Assembly (NCBI GenBank): GCA_028564705.1
Contig: JAPXFQ010000249.1
Location: 496,001 to 560,000 of the forward strand
Source of the DNA: Apricaphanius iberus
Taxonomy: Eukaryota > Chordata > Actinopteri > Cyprinodontiformes > Aphaniidae
DNA: 64,000 bases
Direction: 5' to 3'
The notes beneath the pieces were generated by a model that saw nothing but the letters and a program-made list of their open reading frames with translations, was not told where the DNA came from and did no database searches. Each line of letters opens with the position of its first letter. Position 1 is the stretch's first letter. Position numbers and translations under genes: made by a program. Below are positions 22,615 through 32,948 of the stretch, one piece after another.

Positions 22615-22781
22615 ATATGTACATTAAGGGCACAATTACAAAAACTTAAGTACTTTTGAGTTATCTGAATGTGCAACTGAGTAGGATAATAGAAAAACAA
22701 AAATATTTTACAGCCTCAAGCACATGGCAGATAAATGAACTCGTTTCAACATTTTCAAGCATGATCCCATCAAGCGGATGC

Positions 22782-22833
<52 letters not shown>

Positions 22834-22864
22834 TGTATTATTTGTATTATTATTATTATTGATA
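22782..22864. repeat. (ATT)n microsatellite
   Basis: About 80 bp of ATT units with two TTTG interruptions. The long tyrosine or asparagine ORFs across it are artefacts of the repeat. Confidence 0.97.
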
Positions 22865-23458
22865 ATAAAAATTCCTATCTCTAGCTGTAGTTTGTTTGTC
22901 TTCACAATCAAGCCCAGAAGCAAAATGTGAACCAGATTGTCTCTGCCTCTTTTCAAAATTTCTGAACTGCACTAAAGGACAACAATAACAAATGAGGAAG
23001 GAATACCAATTTTTAGGTCAATGAGAAACTTGAGTCCGGTTGGGAGGGTGGCTGGCGGGGGCCATTGGGGAGGGGGCTGTCATTGAAACTGGATCTAGGC
23101 CATGCGTATGCAACATATTGTAACAGATGTTTACAAATTAGTGTCCTCTAAAGCAAGCCTAATTAATGTATTATTCCAAACACTAAGATGGTTATGAATA
23201 AGGTCATTAATTATGGCTCATTCCACTTGGTGTTGTTTAATATCCAAAGGGTCTTTTCGGGGCTGTACTGTTCACCTTGGGTGGCAGTCATATGCTGGCA
23301 AGATTCATGCTGCCTAGAGAGATTCTGTGTTGCCAGGCTCCCAATCATCAACATCTCTGAACCTATTCAAAAAATACACATTAACTACCTGGTTTTAATG
23401 GTAATATTTTCAAAATAACATTGGTTATTTCTAAAATATTAGATAATAAAATATTTTC
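22865..23458. other. No gene seen
   Basis: No coding signal. A short G-rich patch (about 23040-23080, GGGAGGGTGGCTGGCGGGGG) stands out from the AT-rich surroundings. Confidence 0.45.
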
Positions 23459-23706
23459 GGGGCAACTCTGGCTCAGTAGGTAGAGTAGTTGTCTTGCAAT
23501 AAGGGGGTCATCGGTTCAATTACAGTTTCCTCCCGCCATTACATGTCAATGTAGCAAGGCAGTTCACCCCAAGTTGCCCACCAAGGTCTATATCAGTGTT
23601 TAAAATGGGTGTGTGTTTGTGAGTGTGAATGGGTGAATTTGGCTCCAGTGTAAAGTGCTTTGAGTGGACAATAGGTCTATAAAACCACGATATAAAATCA
23701 GTCCAT
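23459..23706 (+). mobile_element. tRNA-derived SINE
   Basis: The head GGGCAACTCTGGCTCAG, then TAGGTAGAGTAG, is an A-box region, and ATCGGTTCAATTAC is a B box. The body has GTGTGAATGGGTGAATTTGG and AAAGTGCTTTGAGTGG, and it ends CAGTCCATGTACC. This arrangement is common in fish SINEs. The same body motif recurs in the SINE at 60273-61660. Confidence 0.85.
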
Positions 23707-23913
23707 GTACCACTAACAGTCCTGTTTATGACATGGTTCCGAACTTAACAATACATAATAAAAATATTTGTACTTTTCTCTTATGTTTTTTCATGATATC
23801 AGGCTGTTAACATAATTAGATATTTTTTTAAACGGGTGTAACACATGACGAAGAAGAAAACTTGGCTGCATTCCTACTAACTGTTCATCTGATCTGTTTC
23901 TTTCTACCTTCAG

Positions 23914-23928
23914 AGCAATACCAAAATT
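23914..23928 (+). CDS. Candidate 15-nt microexon of the same host gene
   Basis: AGCAATACCAAAATT lies between a pyrimidine-rich acceptor (TCTTTCTACCTTCAG) and GTAAGT, a near-perfect donor. It would add SNTKI in phase 0 between the candidate exons at 19005 and 57559. They also join in frame without it, so it could be alternatively used. A 15-base exon cannot be proven from sequence alone. Confidence 0.3.
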
Positions 23929-24790
23929 GTAAGTGGCATTTACTTTTATAGCGCTTCATCTAGTCATGAGAACCCCAAAGAACCCAACTACAATTAGACA
24001 TTCACCCATTCAAAAACACATTGAGGGTGTATTTACACCGGAAAGGTCCATTAGTTCGCCTGTGTTGGTCTGGACCAAATGTTTTCTCCTTTTAGCTCAA
24101 CATATTTTCTGTGCTTGACTGGTTTTAAAACTGTGATGGAAAAATCTGAAGGTGACAGTAGAGGCTTTAAAGTGGCTCTGTGGCTGAACAGGTGGCACAA
24201 CACAGACCGGGGGTGAAAGATTGCTGCAGTTTACTGATACAAAAGTGTGCATCCATTGGCCACTTGTTCAGAGTTTTTTGGTATTCTGATCACTTTGAAT
24301 AAATGTTCCCTGATTTCACAACTATTGCTGAATTGGAGCTTCAGCCTCCATTACGCAAAGGCGGAGCAGTTCAGCCCCTTGCAGCGCATTCAGGCTGGTG
24401 AAATGTTCATATGCAGCTCATTAATCTGCGCGATATGTAATAGGATGATTTGGATTCTCTGTTTAGTTTGTTCAGACTTAATATTAACTAAGATGAAAGA
24501 ACCGAATATGTTGTCTTTAAAATCATTCAAAAAAATGATGGGGAAAAATTCATGGTGCCCAAAGATTGTAGTGTGACCTCTGATACAGCTACAGATCTTA
24601 ACAGAAATGTTGGAGAGTTAAGACCATTTGTTGCAACATGAGGTGTGCACTAGGATGCAGATAGATGCATTGTGTAGAATTAACATAAATACAAATACAA
24701 TAGATTGTATGGATCATCTTTGGTAGGTCCATTGTGTGTGCCATACTATATTCTCTGTTTCTGTTGTTTATACACAGAGTAGAAAAAAAT
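23929..24790. other. No gene seen
   Basis: AT-rich DNA. The 109-aa ORF at 24247-24576 has no recognisable motif. Confidence 0.4.
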
Positions 24791-24904
24791 GCTTGTTTTT
24801 TCCTCCCAGTTTCGGCCTACACTGCTGCCTTCTTCAGAGCTTCCAAAGGTGGAGGTTCTGAAGAAGGTAACGGTGTAGGCTGAAACTGTCAGGTAAAAAC
24901 AAGC
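24791..24904. repeat. Inverted repeat with hammerhead-like cores (possible Penelope terminus)
   Basis: Two 54-bp arms (24791-24844 and 24851-24904) are reverse complements with about nine differences, around a six-base spacer. The right arm on + contains CTGAAGA, then about 15 bases, then CTGAAAC. The left arm read on - contains CTGAAGA and CCGAAACT in the same places. CUGANGA and GAAA are the conserved core of hammerhead ribozymes, reported in the terminal repeats of Penelope-like elements. Folding was not computed, and the first base pair of stem II looks imperfect. Confidence 0.5.
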
Positions 24905-25317
24905 TATATTGCTAATCTGTGTGTAAACAAAATAAACAGAATATAGATTGTATTGATGTCGCCATGGGGATATTCGGAGCACTTGTATGAAAATTGATAA
25001 ATTAGCACTTAATTCTCATAATGCGGTACAAAGAAACCTGTCTGTTCAGACTAAAAAGGTAGGTATTTTCATTCACTCGGTTGGATATAGTTCAATTGCA
25101 TTCATACCTGATTTTCTAAGCACTTAGGTTCATTTGAAATCGCTGGAAGACCACCTCTTCATCTGGGTCTCAGTTTGTTTGTTTGGTGCACACCAGAGTT
25201 CGCTGGTTAGCATTCACACCAGCGCAAAAGCTCTAAACCGTGGAAGGAAACTAATTAGTTTGTTTTAAACAAACTAAACAAGGCTGGTGTGAATACAAAC
25301 ACTGGTTATTGTGGTCC

Positions 25318-25950
25318 GGGCTGCCACGATTCATCGATTCGTCACAATAACGTTGATGAGTAGAATTGTCAACAAAAAACTTTGTAATCAACATTATCGT
25401 TTATTTTTTAAAAGCTTTGTTTTTCTCTTTTAACGGTTACTGTCCCTTTATCTACTCCCTTTCTACTCCCCAGCACATGAACAATTGTGGCAATCAGGCA
25501 GCTTGGAAAAGCCTCAACAGCAGTGAACCTACAATTTGGCTCTTAGGTTAAAAAGAGTTTTATTAAATAAAAAGAGAAGCAGGTGTATTGCAAAATTCAC
25601 AAAGTAGAAGCTGCTTTCCATGGGTGTTTGAGCTCTTAAAGAGAAGTCTGCTGTGGCTGCTGACAAACACGGACGGTAGACTCTGTGAGCTAGTTAGCTT
25701 GTTAGCTGCTGACATTAGCATCAAAGGAAGAGTGATTTTCTCTTTTCTACCCGACATGCTGGCTTATTACCTTCTTTTCTAGGTATCCAGGGGTATTCAT
25801 AGACTGATGAAGATATCCAGAAGATATCTCATATGACGTCCTCTAAGGCCGAGCTGCTGTTTAGAGGCTGGTTCTGATCATTTTGTAGACCGAACAGAGT
25901 GAAGCTGTTGCTGTTATTTACAGGACATTTAGGTGTCGCAACAAAAAGCT
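25318..25950. mobile_element. hAT-like left end, right end not found
   Basis: GGGCTGCCACGATTCATCG followed by AATAACGTTGATGAG is typical of the left end of hAT elements with TAGGGCTGC termini. No matching right end or duplication is seen, so the extent is a guess. Confidence 0.4.
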
Positions 25951-27103
25951 GCTGCCTATTATTTTTACTTTTGCATTGAAATACTTATTTTGTCAGTATG
26001 TAATGTTTACTCTGACTTAACATGTGAAATGGCTGTGGGGAGGAAGGATCTGTCTGGAAGGATAATTCAGTAGTTTTGATGAAGCTCCTGCTGAAGAGGC
26101 TGTTGTATTATTTGATAGCTGCAACATTAACAGTGCTGATAGTAATTTTAGTATCCTTAGCATAAGTCATATGTCTGCTTTATCACTGTTTTGTGTTTTT
26201 TATAGTTCATAACTGTTAAATGAGCTATCACCTTTAAAAATCACAATTTATATACTACATATATTTGAGTTGAGTATTGTGGAAGATCTGTAGTCAGTTT
26301 GTCTTTCACATGTCCTGGGAGCCATGTTTGTCTTTTGGCATTTTTGAATAAAAAATGGAATGGCCTCTACCAGAAATTTGAAACTATTTCCTCAATACAA
26401 CAAACTGGCCAAGCAACACAGAAATGGTTCATCAGGGCCCAAATCAATCCACCTCCACGGGCACCTTAGTCCACAGACCTAAATTCTGCTTAATTAGCTA
26501 AAGAAAAGAGAGTAAATGAGAAGATAAACAACAAGTTGATATATAGAGAGTGTGCAAAGAAGAATGGTCATGGATCCCTCCTTCTGGATGCTCAAGTGAA
26601 GAAATAAAAAATATCAACAACATGGTGCATTTGTTGCAGAGACTTTCGTCACACACACAACTTTGATCAATGCTATACCAGGTAAAAAATTTTATGGTAT
26701 GTAAAGCACCATGTACATTTGCTGCTATAAACATCAAAGTAGCTTGCATATCAAAAATAGATACCCCTTCTTTCTCATGAAATGGCCATAAGCCCTTGAT
26801 AAATGACAGAAGTTTAACTGTGAGTGAATTGTACATTTTGTTAAAGCTGTGCACAGGTACGCTGAACACATTTCCCTAAAGGACTTGGTAAAGGGTCTAA
26901 ACAAGAAGTATACAATATTTTTTGCTCATGTAAGCAGAAGTGCCTTGATCTTTTGTGCCTGGGGGAATAGTGAGATTATAGATTCAGGAGGACAACACAG
27001 TGTAGAAAATTGCTTTCAAATCTCTTGCTGACAGTCCTGCTAAGCCAATAAAAAAGCCTTGGTATTGCTCATGAGTTTGATGCTTTTGAATTTTTGCAAG
27101 GTT
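25951..27103. other. No gene seen
   Basis: AT-rich DNA. The 123-aa minus-strand ORF at 26498-26869 has no family motif. Confidence 0.45.
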
Positions 27104-27377
27104 TACAGCGGAGGAAAAACGTATTTGGCAACCACTAATTGTCAAGTTGTCACAGTTACAAAGATGAGAGAGATCTGTAATTTCTATCATAGGTACACTT
27201 CAACTGTAATAAACAGAATGTAAAAAAATCCAGGAAATATATTGTATGTTTTTTAAATAATTTCTTTGTATAATGGTACAGAAAAAAAAATATTTTTTAC
27301 CTATAACCAAGCAAGATTTTCTGCCCTTCACAGCCTGGTTACTTATTTAAGAAATTTTGCTAACCTCCCCTTTTACA

Positions 27378-28198
27378 AGGAGGATCTTTTGTGACGTCAA
27401 TTTTTATGTTTTTTTTGCAATGCATCATGGTAGTGGGTGGCAGGAAATGGCGTATTTTGTCCTATAATTTGTTTTTCATGTTTGGAGGAAGATTTAGCGG
27501 AGCAGATACAGAGCAGCCTTACACACGCTAATTTTGTTCATGGTAAGTCCTTGTGATCATGTATTTGTTATTTAGATGAGGTTTATGTAAAAAATGTGAG
27601 GTTTACGTATTTTAAAATCCTCTGGGTTATATTGTTTTTGCGTTCTGATACAGATATCCGGGACCGCTATCAGCATCTGATTATTCACGCTGTAGCAACA
27701 GCTGTAAATCTTACCCTGGTACCTGCTTGTAATTTAATCATTAAAGCTTCTACATGACGGCATGTTTCTCCAAGACTGAATGAAAAAAGAAGAACTGTGT
27801 AAGCGGTAATATTCGGTTTTTCGCCAGAGACCAGACGCCACTGAATTGCTAAAGTCACAGGACAACTTAAATTGTACAACAGCGACTATATTCCATAAAT
27901 ACATGCATAAATAAGAATGATGATCAGTGAGGACTTACTAGTTTTGCAGTCACGTTGAGGAATTTGCCATTCTCCTTTGCAATCTCCCACAGGTGATGCG
28001 AATCACGCTGTTTCTGCCTGTCTGACCTCCGCTTTTAGCACAAACATGACTTTCTTTTTCATAGAGATCAGCCCAGCCCTCCTTGAAATAGCATAATCTC
28101 AGCCCTCCAGACTTTTGAAAGCAGTAAACCTTTTTTGACTGAAGGGTCGGCTTTAGCAACAGGAAAATATGTCAACAAAGATCCTCCTATTAGTGGCA
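27378..28198. mobile_element. Foldback MITE inside the Tc1 element
   Basis: The ends AGGAGGATCTTTTGTGACG and AACAAAGATCCTCCT are inverted repeats. They fall inside the Tc1 leader, which resumes with ATTAGTGGCACATG. The interior is unique, with one GC-richer patch near 27430-27540. The superfamily is not clear and no target duplication is evident. Confidence 0.65.
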
Positions 28199-28859
28199 CA
28201 TGTTTGAACTCATTATATGTATAAAAGACACCACATCCACATCTTATTTGTTTATAGTTCAATAGGTACAGATACAATACACATCTTCTCAAAAATGTCC
28301 ATGTCAATAACAGTGTTTATAGCCAATAGCTAATTCTCAACGCCTGTTCCTAGAAAGGCTTTTAAGAAATAAGAATAAGAATACTAGATGTATAATTAAA
28401 TGAACAGTGAATAGAAGAAAAAGAACAAACAAACAAACAGATGAATCTTCAAACAGTCATACTCCAACCTTCACCATGGCCAAGACAAGAGAGCTGTCTA
28501 TAGCGACCAGGGTCAAAATTCTACGCTTGCCCAAGACTGGGAAGAGCCAATTTACAATAGACAAGCAACTTGGTGAGAGGAGGAGCAATTATCAGAAAAG
28601 GGAATGAATAAGAAATCCCTGAGAATCTCCCTGGACCCGAGGCTCAATGCAAGATCTGACCTCATGGGGTAGACATTATCTTGAGAAAGATGAGGAAACA
28701 ACCAAGAACTGCACTGGGGGAAATGGTAAATAAGCTTAAGAGAGCTGGGACCACAATAACAATGGTTACTGTTAGTAACACACTACGTCGTCATGAATTA
28801 AAACAGTTCAGCACATGAACTGCACCCCTGCTTAAGCCAGTACATTCTGAGGCCCATAT

Positions 28860-29076
28860 TAGGGCTGCACGATTATGTCCAAAAAAATAATCAAGATTAT
28901 TTTGATCAACATTGTAATCACGATTATTAATCACAATTATTCATCCCGTCCTGTAAAATATCGATTTTTATTGCACCAATTATAAAATTTTAAAAATGTA
29001 AAAAAAAATGTGAAAAATAAAACTTTAGACTAGAATAGATGATTAGTAATGCAAGAAAAACTAAGAAAAACAAACT

Positions 29077-29150
<74 letters not shown>

Positions 29151-30029
29151 AAAGTACAAGCTAAATATGTTGATATATGAGTGCAATCTCAAAGTGCAAT
29201 TTATGGGAAACAATTACAGCTTATACAGAAAAGGCCTTTGACATTCCCTGGATCCAAATCCTTAGCATTTACTATATGCTACGTAGCAACTATTACTCAC
29301 CTGTTAATGTAATACTGCATAGCAAACGATCGCGTAATAGGCATGAAATCAGACTTACTACTCCACCATTTTGCATGTCCTTTGACCCATATGACTTCTG
29401 TTGACCCAGATGTTTACTTTACGTTCGCCAGTGGTCCCACCATCCTCTAGCCTTTATTTTGTCTGGTATGACTTAACAACTTAAATGTTTAATGGGTCAA
29501 AAAACAATTAGAGTATTCAGTAACATCGCTACATGTACATTTATCTGCCGAAACTGTGGCGGTGTCGATGGTTGACAGTTCGTCTGTAGCCATTTTTGGC
29601 TAGGTCCTTCTTCTTCTATGATTTCGGGGCGTCCGCTGCATTGTGGGATAGCGTAGCATCCACCGGCTGCTTACTGTGGCGGTAGTACACTTTCGGGAAC
29701 TTTCTGCTTACTAGTCAGATCCATAATGGAGATTTGGATCTACTACATTGCTCATATACTCCTTTTCACCTGCTACGTAGCAAGCATAGTGCAGCCATTA
29801 TGACTGCTGAGTGGCGTGTGCTCGGTTTTTATTTGGTCAGGTTAATGGAGCTTTAGCCATGCGTTTGCCCCCTGGTGGTTGGCAGACTATTGGTTGAGGC
29901 AGTGTATGATGAAGAGGCACGCAGTGAAGCTCGCATTTTGAATGTAAATATCGTTCACGATCAGGTTCATTTAATTGTGGCCTCCAAAATCGTGATCACC
30001 ATCAAAATCCGATTAATTGTTCAGCCCTA
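28860..30029. mobile_element. Non-autonomous hAT element inside a Tc1 transposase gene
   Basis: The left end TAGGGCTGCACGATTATG and right end GATTAATTGTTCAGCCCTA are hAT-type. The 8-bp flanks GCCCATAT (28852-28859) and GCCCACAT (30030-30037) form a target duplication with one change. The body has a (TA)n tract and a GC-richer middle (29600-29700) but no transposase. Confidence 0.92.
29079..29149. repeat. (TA)n microsatellite
   Basis: About 70 bp of uninterrupted TA units within the hAT element. Confidence 0.97.
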
Positions 30030-30640
30030 GCCCACATACAGTTTGCCATTCGGATAATTCAGAAGAGGACTGGGAGAATGCTATGTGTTCAGATGAGACC
30101 AAAATAAAACTATTTGGTATAAACATCACTCACCATCTTTGGAGTGGGAAGGATGCTGAACTGCATTCCAAAGGCACCGTACCCACTGTGAAGCATAGGG
30201 GTGGAAACATTATGCTTTGGGTCTGTTTTTCTCAGAGGACAGGATGATTTATCTATATTAAGGCAAGGATGAATGGGGTCATGTATCATGAGAATTCTTT
30301 CAAAAACCACCTTCAGTCAGTGAGAGCATTGAAGATGAAATATGACGGGAACCTCCAGCACGACAAAAACAAAAACCATTTGTCCTCTGTCATTGCCAAC
30401 TAATACTAAGTATTTACATTACATTTTGTAATTGACAAAATACTAATTTAATGCAGCATTATACAAATTGATTCTTTAAAAATCTTTTTTAATATTTTTT
30501 GTGGATTTTTTTTTTTTACATTCTGTCTCACAAAATTGAAGTGTACCTATGATGAAAATTACAGACCTCTTTCATCTTTTTAAGTAGGACAACTTGAACA
30601 ATAGCTTCTACATGGCTTTAAAATACTTTTTTCCCCATTG

Positions 30641-31313
30641 AATGAGGACATCATTAAAGGAATGTCAAGGACCAGTTGGGAGGCTTTACTCTGAAAGGGT
30701 AAGCCGAACTGTGTGGTTCTGTTTAATAATGATGAAAAGTAAAAGCAAAACAAGATGTGCAGTGTTGTGTTGGACAATTGTTCTTATTTAATCCTTTTGT
30801 TTTAAATACATTAACTACTGTCTTTACTTTTTAGTTTGACTTCATATGTTTTTGTGAAACTGGGATTTTCCTTGAACTATGAGCATCTTTGTCCTTCATA
30901 GAAGGTCATCTCTGTTTAGGTTGCACTGATTTTTAAGAACTTCATGACCAGTATTAATCATGTAGAAGCAACACTCTCTCGATTTAAATAATCACATCTG
31001 ACTGTGCACTAATTCTTCATTGTCATGATATCTTGCTCCCTGCCAGATATCCTTTTTTAAACCTAAACGTCTGTCACTCTGAGCCAGAACAACTTTTTTG
31101 AATCGCTCCACATCTTATTACCTCAGGCAATGGTTTTAAAGAAATTAAACTGAAGAAGGGATTTGCCTGAATTATTGCTTGAAATTCTATGCAGGAACCT
31201 CATCTTAGAAGAAAGGTTTTATTTTTCCTTTTTGCTCTTTTTTATATTTGTGAAAGCTGCCATTAGTAACCTAAAGGTCCCATTACTGTGAGTTAAAAAC
31301 TAAGGTCATTCCT
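30641..31313. other. No gene seen
   Basis: AT-rich DNA without coding or repeat signal. Confidence 0.45.
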
Positions 31314-31475
31314 GGGCTGCATATTGGCACATTTGTTAGCACTGTTGTGTTACAGCAATAAGGTATTGTGTTTGAATCCTTGCCGGCATGTTCTCCTCAT
31401 GGGTTTGTGGTGCTTGGTTATTTGGCTTACTTGACTCTGTGTTACCCTGTAATGGACTGGGAACCTGTCAACAAT
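31314..31475 (+). mobile_element. Degenerate tRNA-like SINE
   Basis: GGGCTGCATATTGGCACATT, then GTTAGCACTGTTGTGTTACAGCAA, resembles a tRNA head with an A box. GTTTGAATCCTTGCCGG is a B-box region, followed by CATGTTCTCCTCATGGG. This is a common fish repeat. It is decayed and truncated at the 3' side. Confidence 0.7.
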
Positions 31476-32323
31476 TAATCATATTCAATGTAATCATATC
31501 AATGATACAAATTTGAGAAAAGGTGAATGACCTGTGAAAGATTGATTTAATCTGTGGTAGCAAACAACAACAATAGTTTCAAAGAGTACGAAGTTCAGAA
31601 ATGGAATAAAGGCTTAACAGAATACAAACGCTTTTAAACAATGTGTCTTTTAAGAACAATTCTGTACCACTGAAGCATATTGGTCCTGTTAACATGTTGA
31701 GTTTGTGAACTCATAAATGTATCCATAGCTTCAGCTGCTTTTAACCTGAAAAAAAAAATCCAAGAAAAACAACTCCCCAATTCAAGGTAGAATGTGTTGT
31801 GTGTTTATTAGTCAGTTGTGTCCAGGGCAGGAGTATCAGTATCAGTGTCACAGTGTGTCGATGTGAAGAGCTGTGGATATAAATTAGATTGACTGGGGGT
31901 GATATCCATGGAGTTCTCTTCTGTTGCAGCAGCAGAGTTGAGATGCTTCTGTTACATGATTAAACTGGAGTAGTCTTCAGATATTTTGTTTATATCTTTA
32001 TACATGTATGAGATTTATGCAAACAATTAATTTATTATGCCATGCTTTTTTAAGTAAATGGGGATAAAATCTAAAGTACTTGTAAAAACCTTACCAGAGG
32101 CAATTTGTTGACACATTTCTTTATAACACAAAGAAATGTATTTTGTTATTTATTTATTTATTTTATATTTTTAAATAATCATTAAAGGCTGTCTGGATGA
32201 TTTTTTTTCCAAGCTTTCTGAAGATCTGTTTGTTATTTTTATATTTGTCAGTGTCTGCAGCAGATTGTTATGTAAACCTCATGCCTTTAAGGTCCCCAAA
32301 TAAACCCAAGGGAAATATGGGCA
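31476..32323. other. No gene seen
   Basis: AT-rich DNA with T-runs and no recognised feature. Confidence 0.45.

Positions 32324-32366
<43 letters not shown>
32324..32366. repeat. (TG)n(TA)n microsatellite
   Basis: A short TG run passes into about 35 bp of TA. It occupies the place of the left terminal repeat of the adjacent Tc1 MITE. Confidence 0.95.
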
Positions 32367-32370
<4 letters not shown>

Positions 32371-32884
32371 CTTCTCATTCAATGTGTTTTCTTTATTTTC
32401 ATGACTACATTGTAGATTCTCAATTAAGGGCATGAAAACTATGAATGAACATATGATGTATGGAATTACTATATGTAATTAAGCAAAAAGGGTGGAATAA
32501 CTGAATACATGTGTTATATTTTTGTTTCCTCAAAGTAGCCACCCTTTGCTCTGATTACTGCTTTGCATTCTCTTGAGCTTCAAGAGTTAGTCACCCAAAA
32601 TGGTTTTCCAAAAGTCTTGAAGGAGTTCCCAGAGATGCTTAGTACTTGTTGGCCCTTTTGCCTTCACTCTACGGTACAGCTCACCCCAAATTATCTCGAT
32701 TTGATTCAGGTCCGGTGACTTTGGAGGCCAGGTTATTTCACACTTTTTTGTAAAAGTACTACATTATTCCATATGCGTTCATTCATAGTTTTGATGCCTT
32801 CAGTGTGATTCTACAATGTCAATAGTCATGAAAAGAAAGGGAGCTCACTGAATGAGAAGGTGTGTTTAAATTTTGATCTGTGCT
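32365..32884 (-). mobile_element. Tc1-derived MITE, copy 2
   Basis: It is collinear with the copies at 21893 and 59184, for example TGACTACATTGTAGATTCTC and TAGCCACCCTTTGCTCTGATT. The minus strand encodes the decayed C-terminal end of a mariner/Tc1 transposase. The left terminal repeat is replaced by TA repeats; the right one survives as AAGGTGTGTTTAAATTTTG. Confidence 0.85.
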
Positions 32885-32888
32885 GTAT

Positions 32889-32889
32889 G

Positions 32890-32945
<56 letters not shown>
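32889..32945. repeat. (TA)n tract, target of the DD38E element
   Basis: TA units run up to the left end of the 32946-34544 element. A shorter TATATATATAT tract resumes after its right end, so the element seems to have landed inside a TA microsatellite. Confidence 0.92.

Positions 32946-32948
<3 letters not shown>

Larger units (their letters stand above)
27106..30640 (+). mobile_element. Tc1-like element opened by nested insertions
   Basis: The left terminal repeat (CAGCGGAGGAAAAACG ... GGTACACTTCAACTG) begins next to a TA. The right one (AATTGAAGTGTACCTATG ... ACTTTTTTCCCCATTG) ends near 30640. The Tc1 parts are 27106-27377, 28199-28242, 28447-28859 and 30030-30640. Between them lie a MITE, a 200-bp stretch of unknown origin (28243-28446) and a hAT element. 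Confidence 0.85.
28447..30640 (+). pseudogene. Tc1-like transposase, split by a hAT element
   Basis: The N-terminal part starts near CACCATGGCCAAGACAAGAG (about 28473), reading MAKTRELS, and includes the helix-turn-helix region to about 28850. After the hAT element it resumes with EDWENAMCSDETKIKLFG (30065-30115), which holds the first catalytic aspartate, then KHRGGNIMLWVCF. The block around the second aspartate is decayed (LQHDKNKNH, near 30355), and the third-acid region is deleted. It cannot make an active enzyme. Similar Tc1 remnants lie at 3267, 6026, 6397 and 35153. Confidence 0.85.

Noticed and set aside
22656..22956. Poly-tyrosine and poly-asparagine ORFs
   Set aside because: Both are translations of an ATT microsatellite.
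27400..27560. GC-richer patch ending CATGGTAAGTCC as a first exon
   Set aside because: It lies inside a MITE nested in a Tc1 element, and no coding frame or acceptor supports it.
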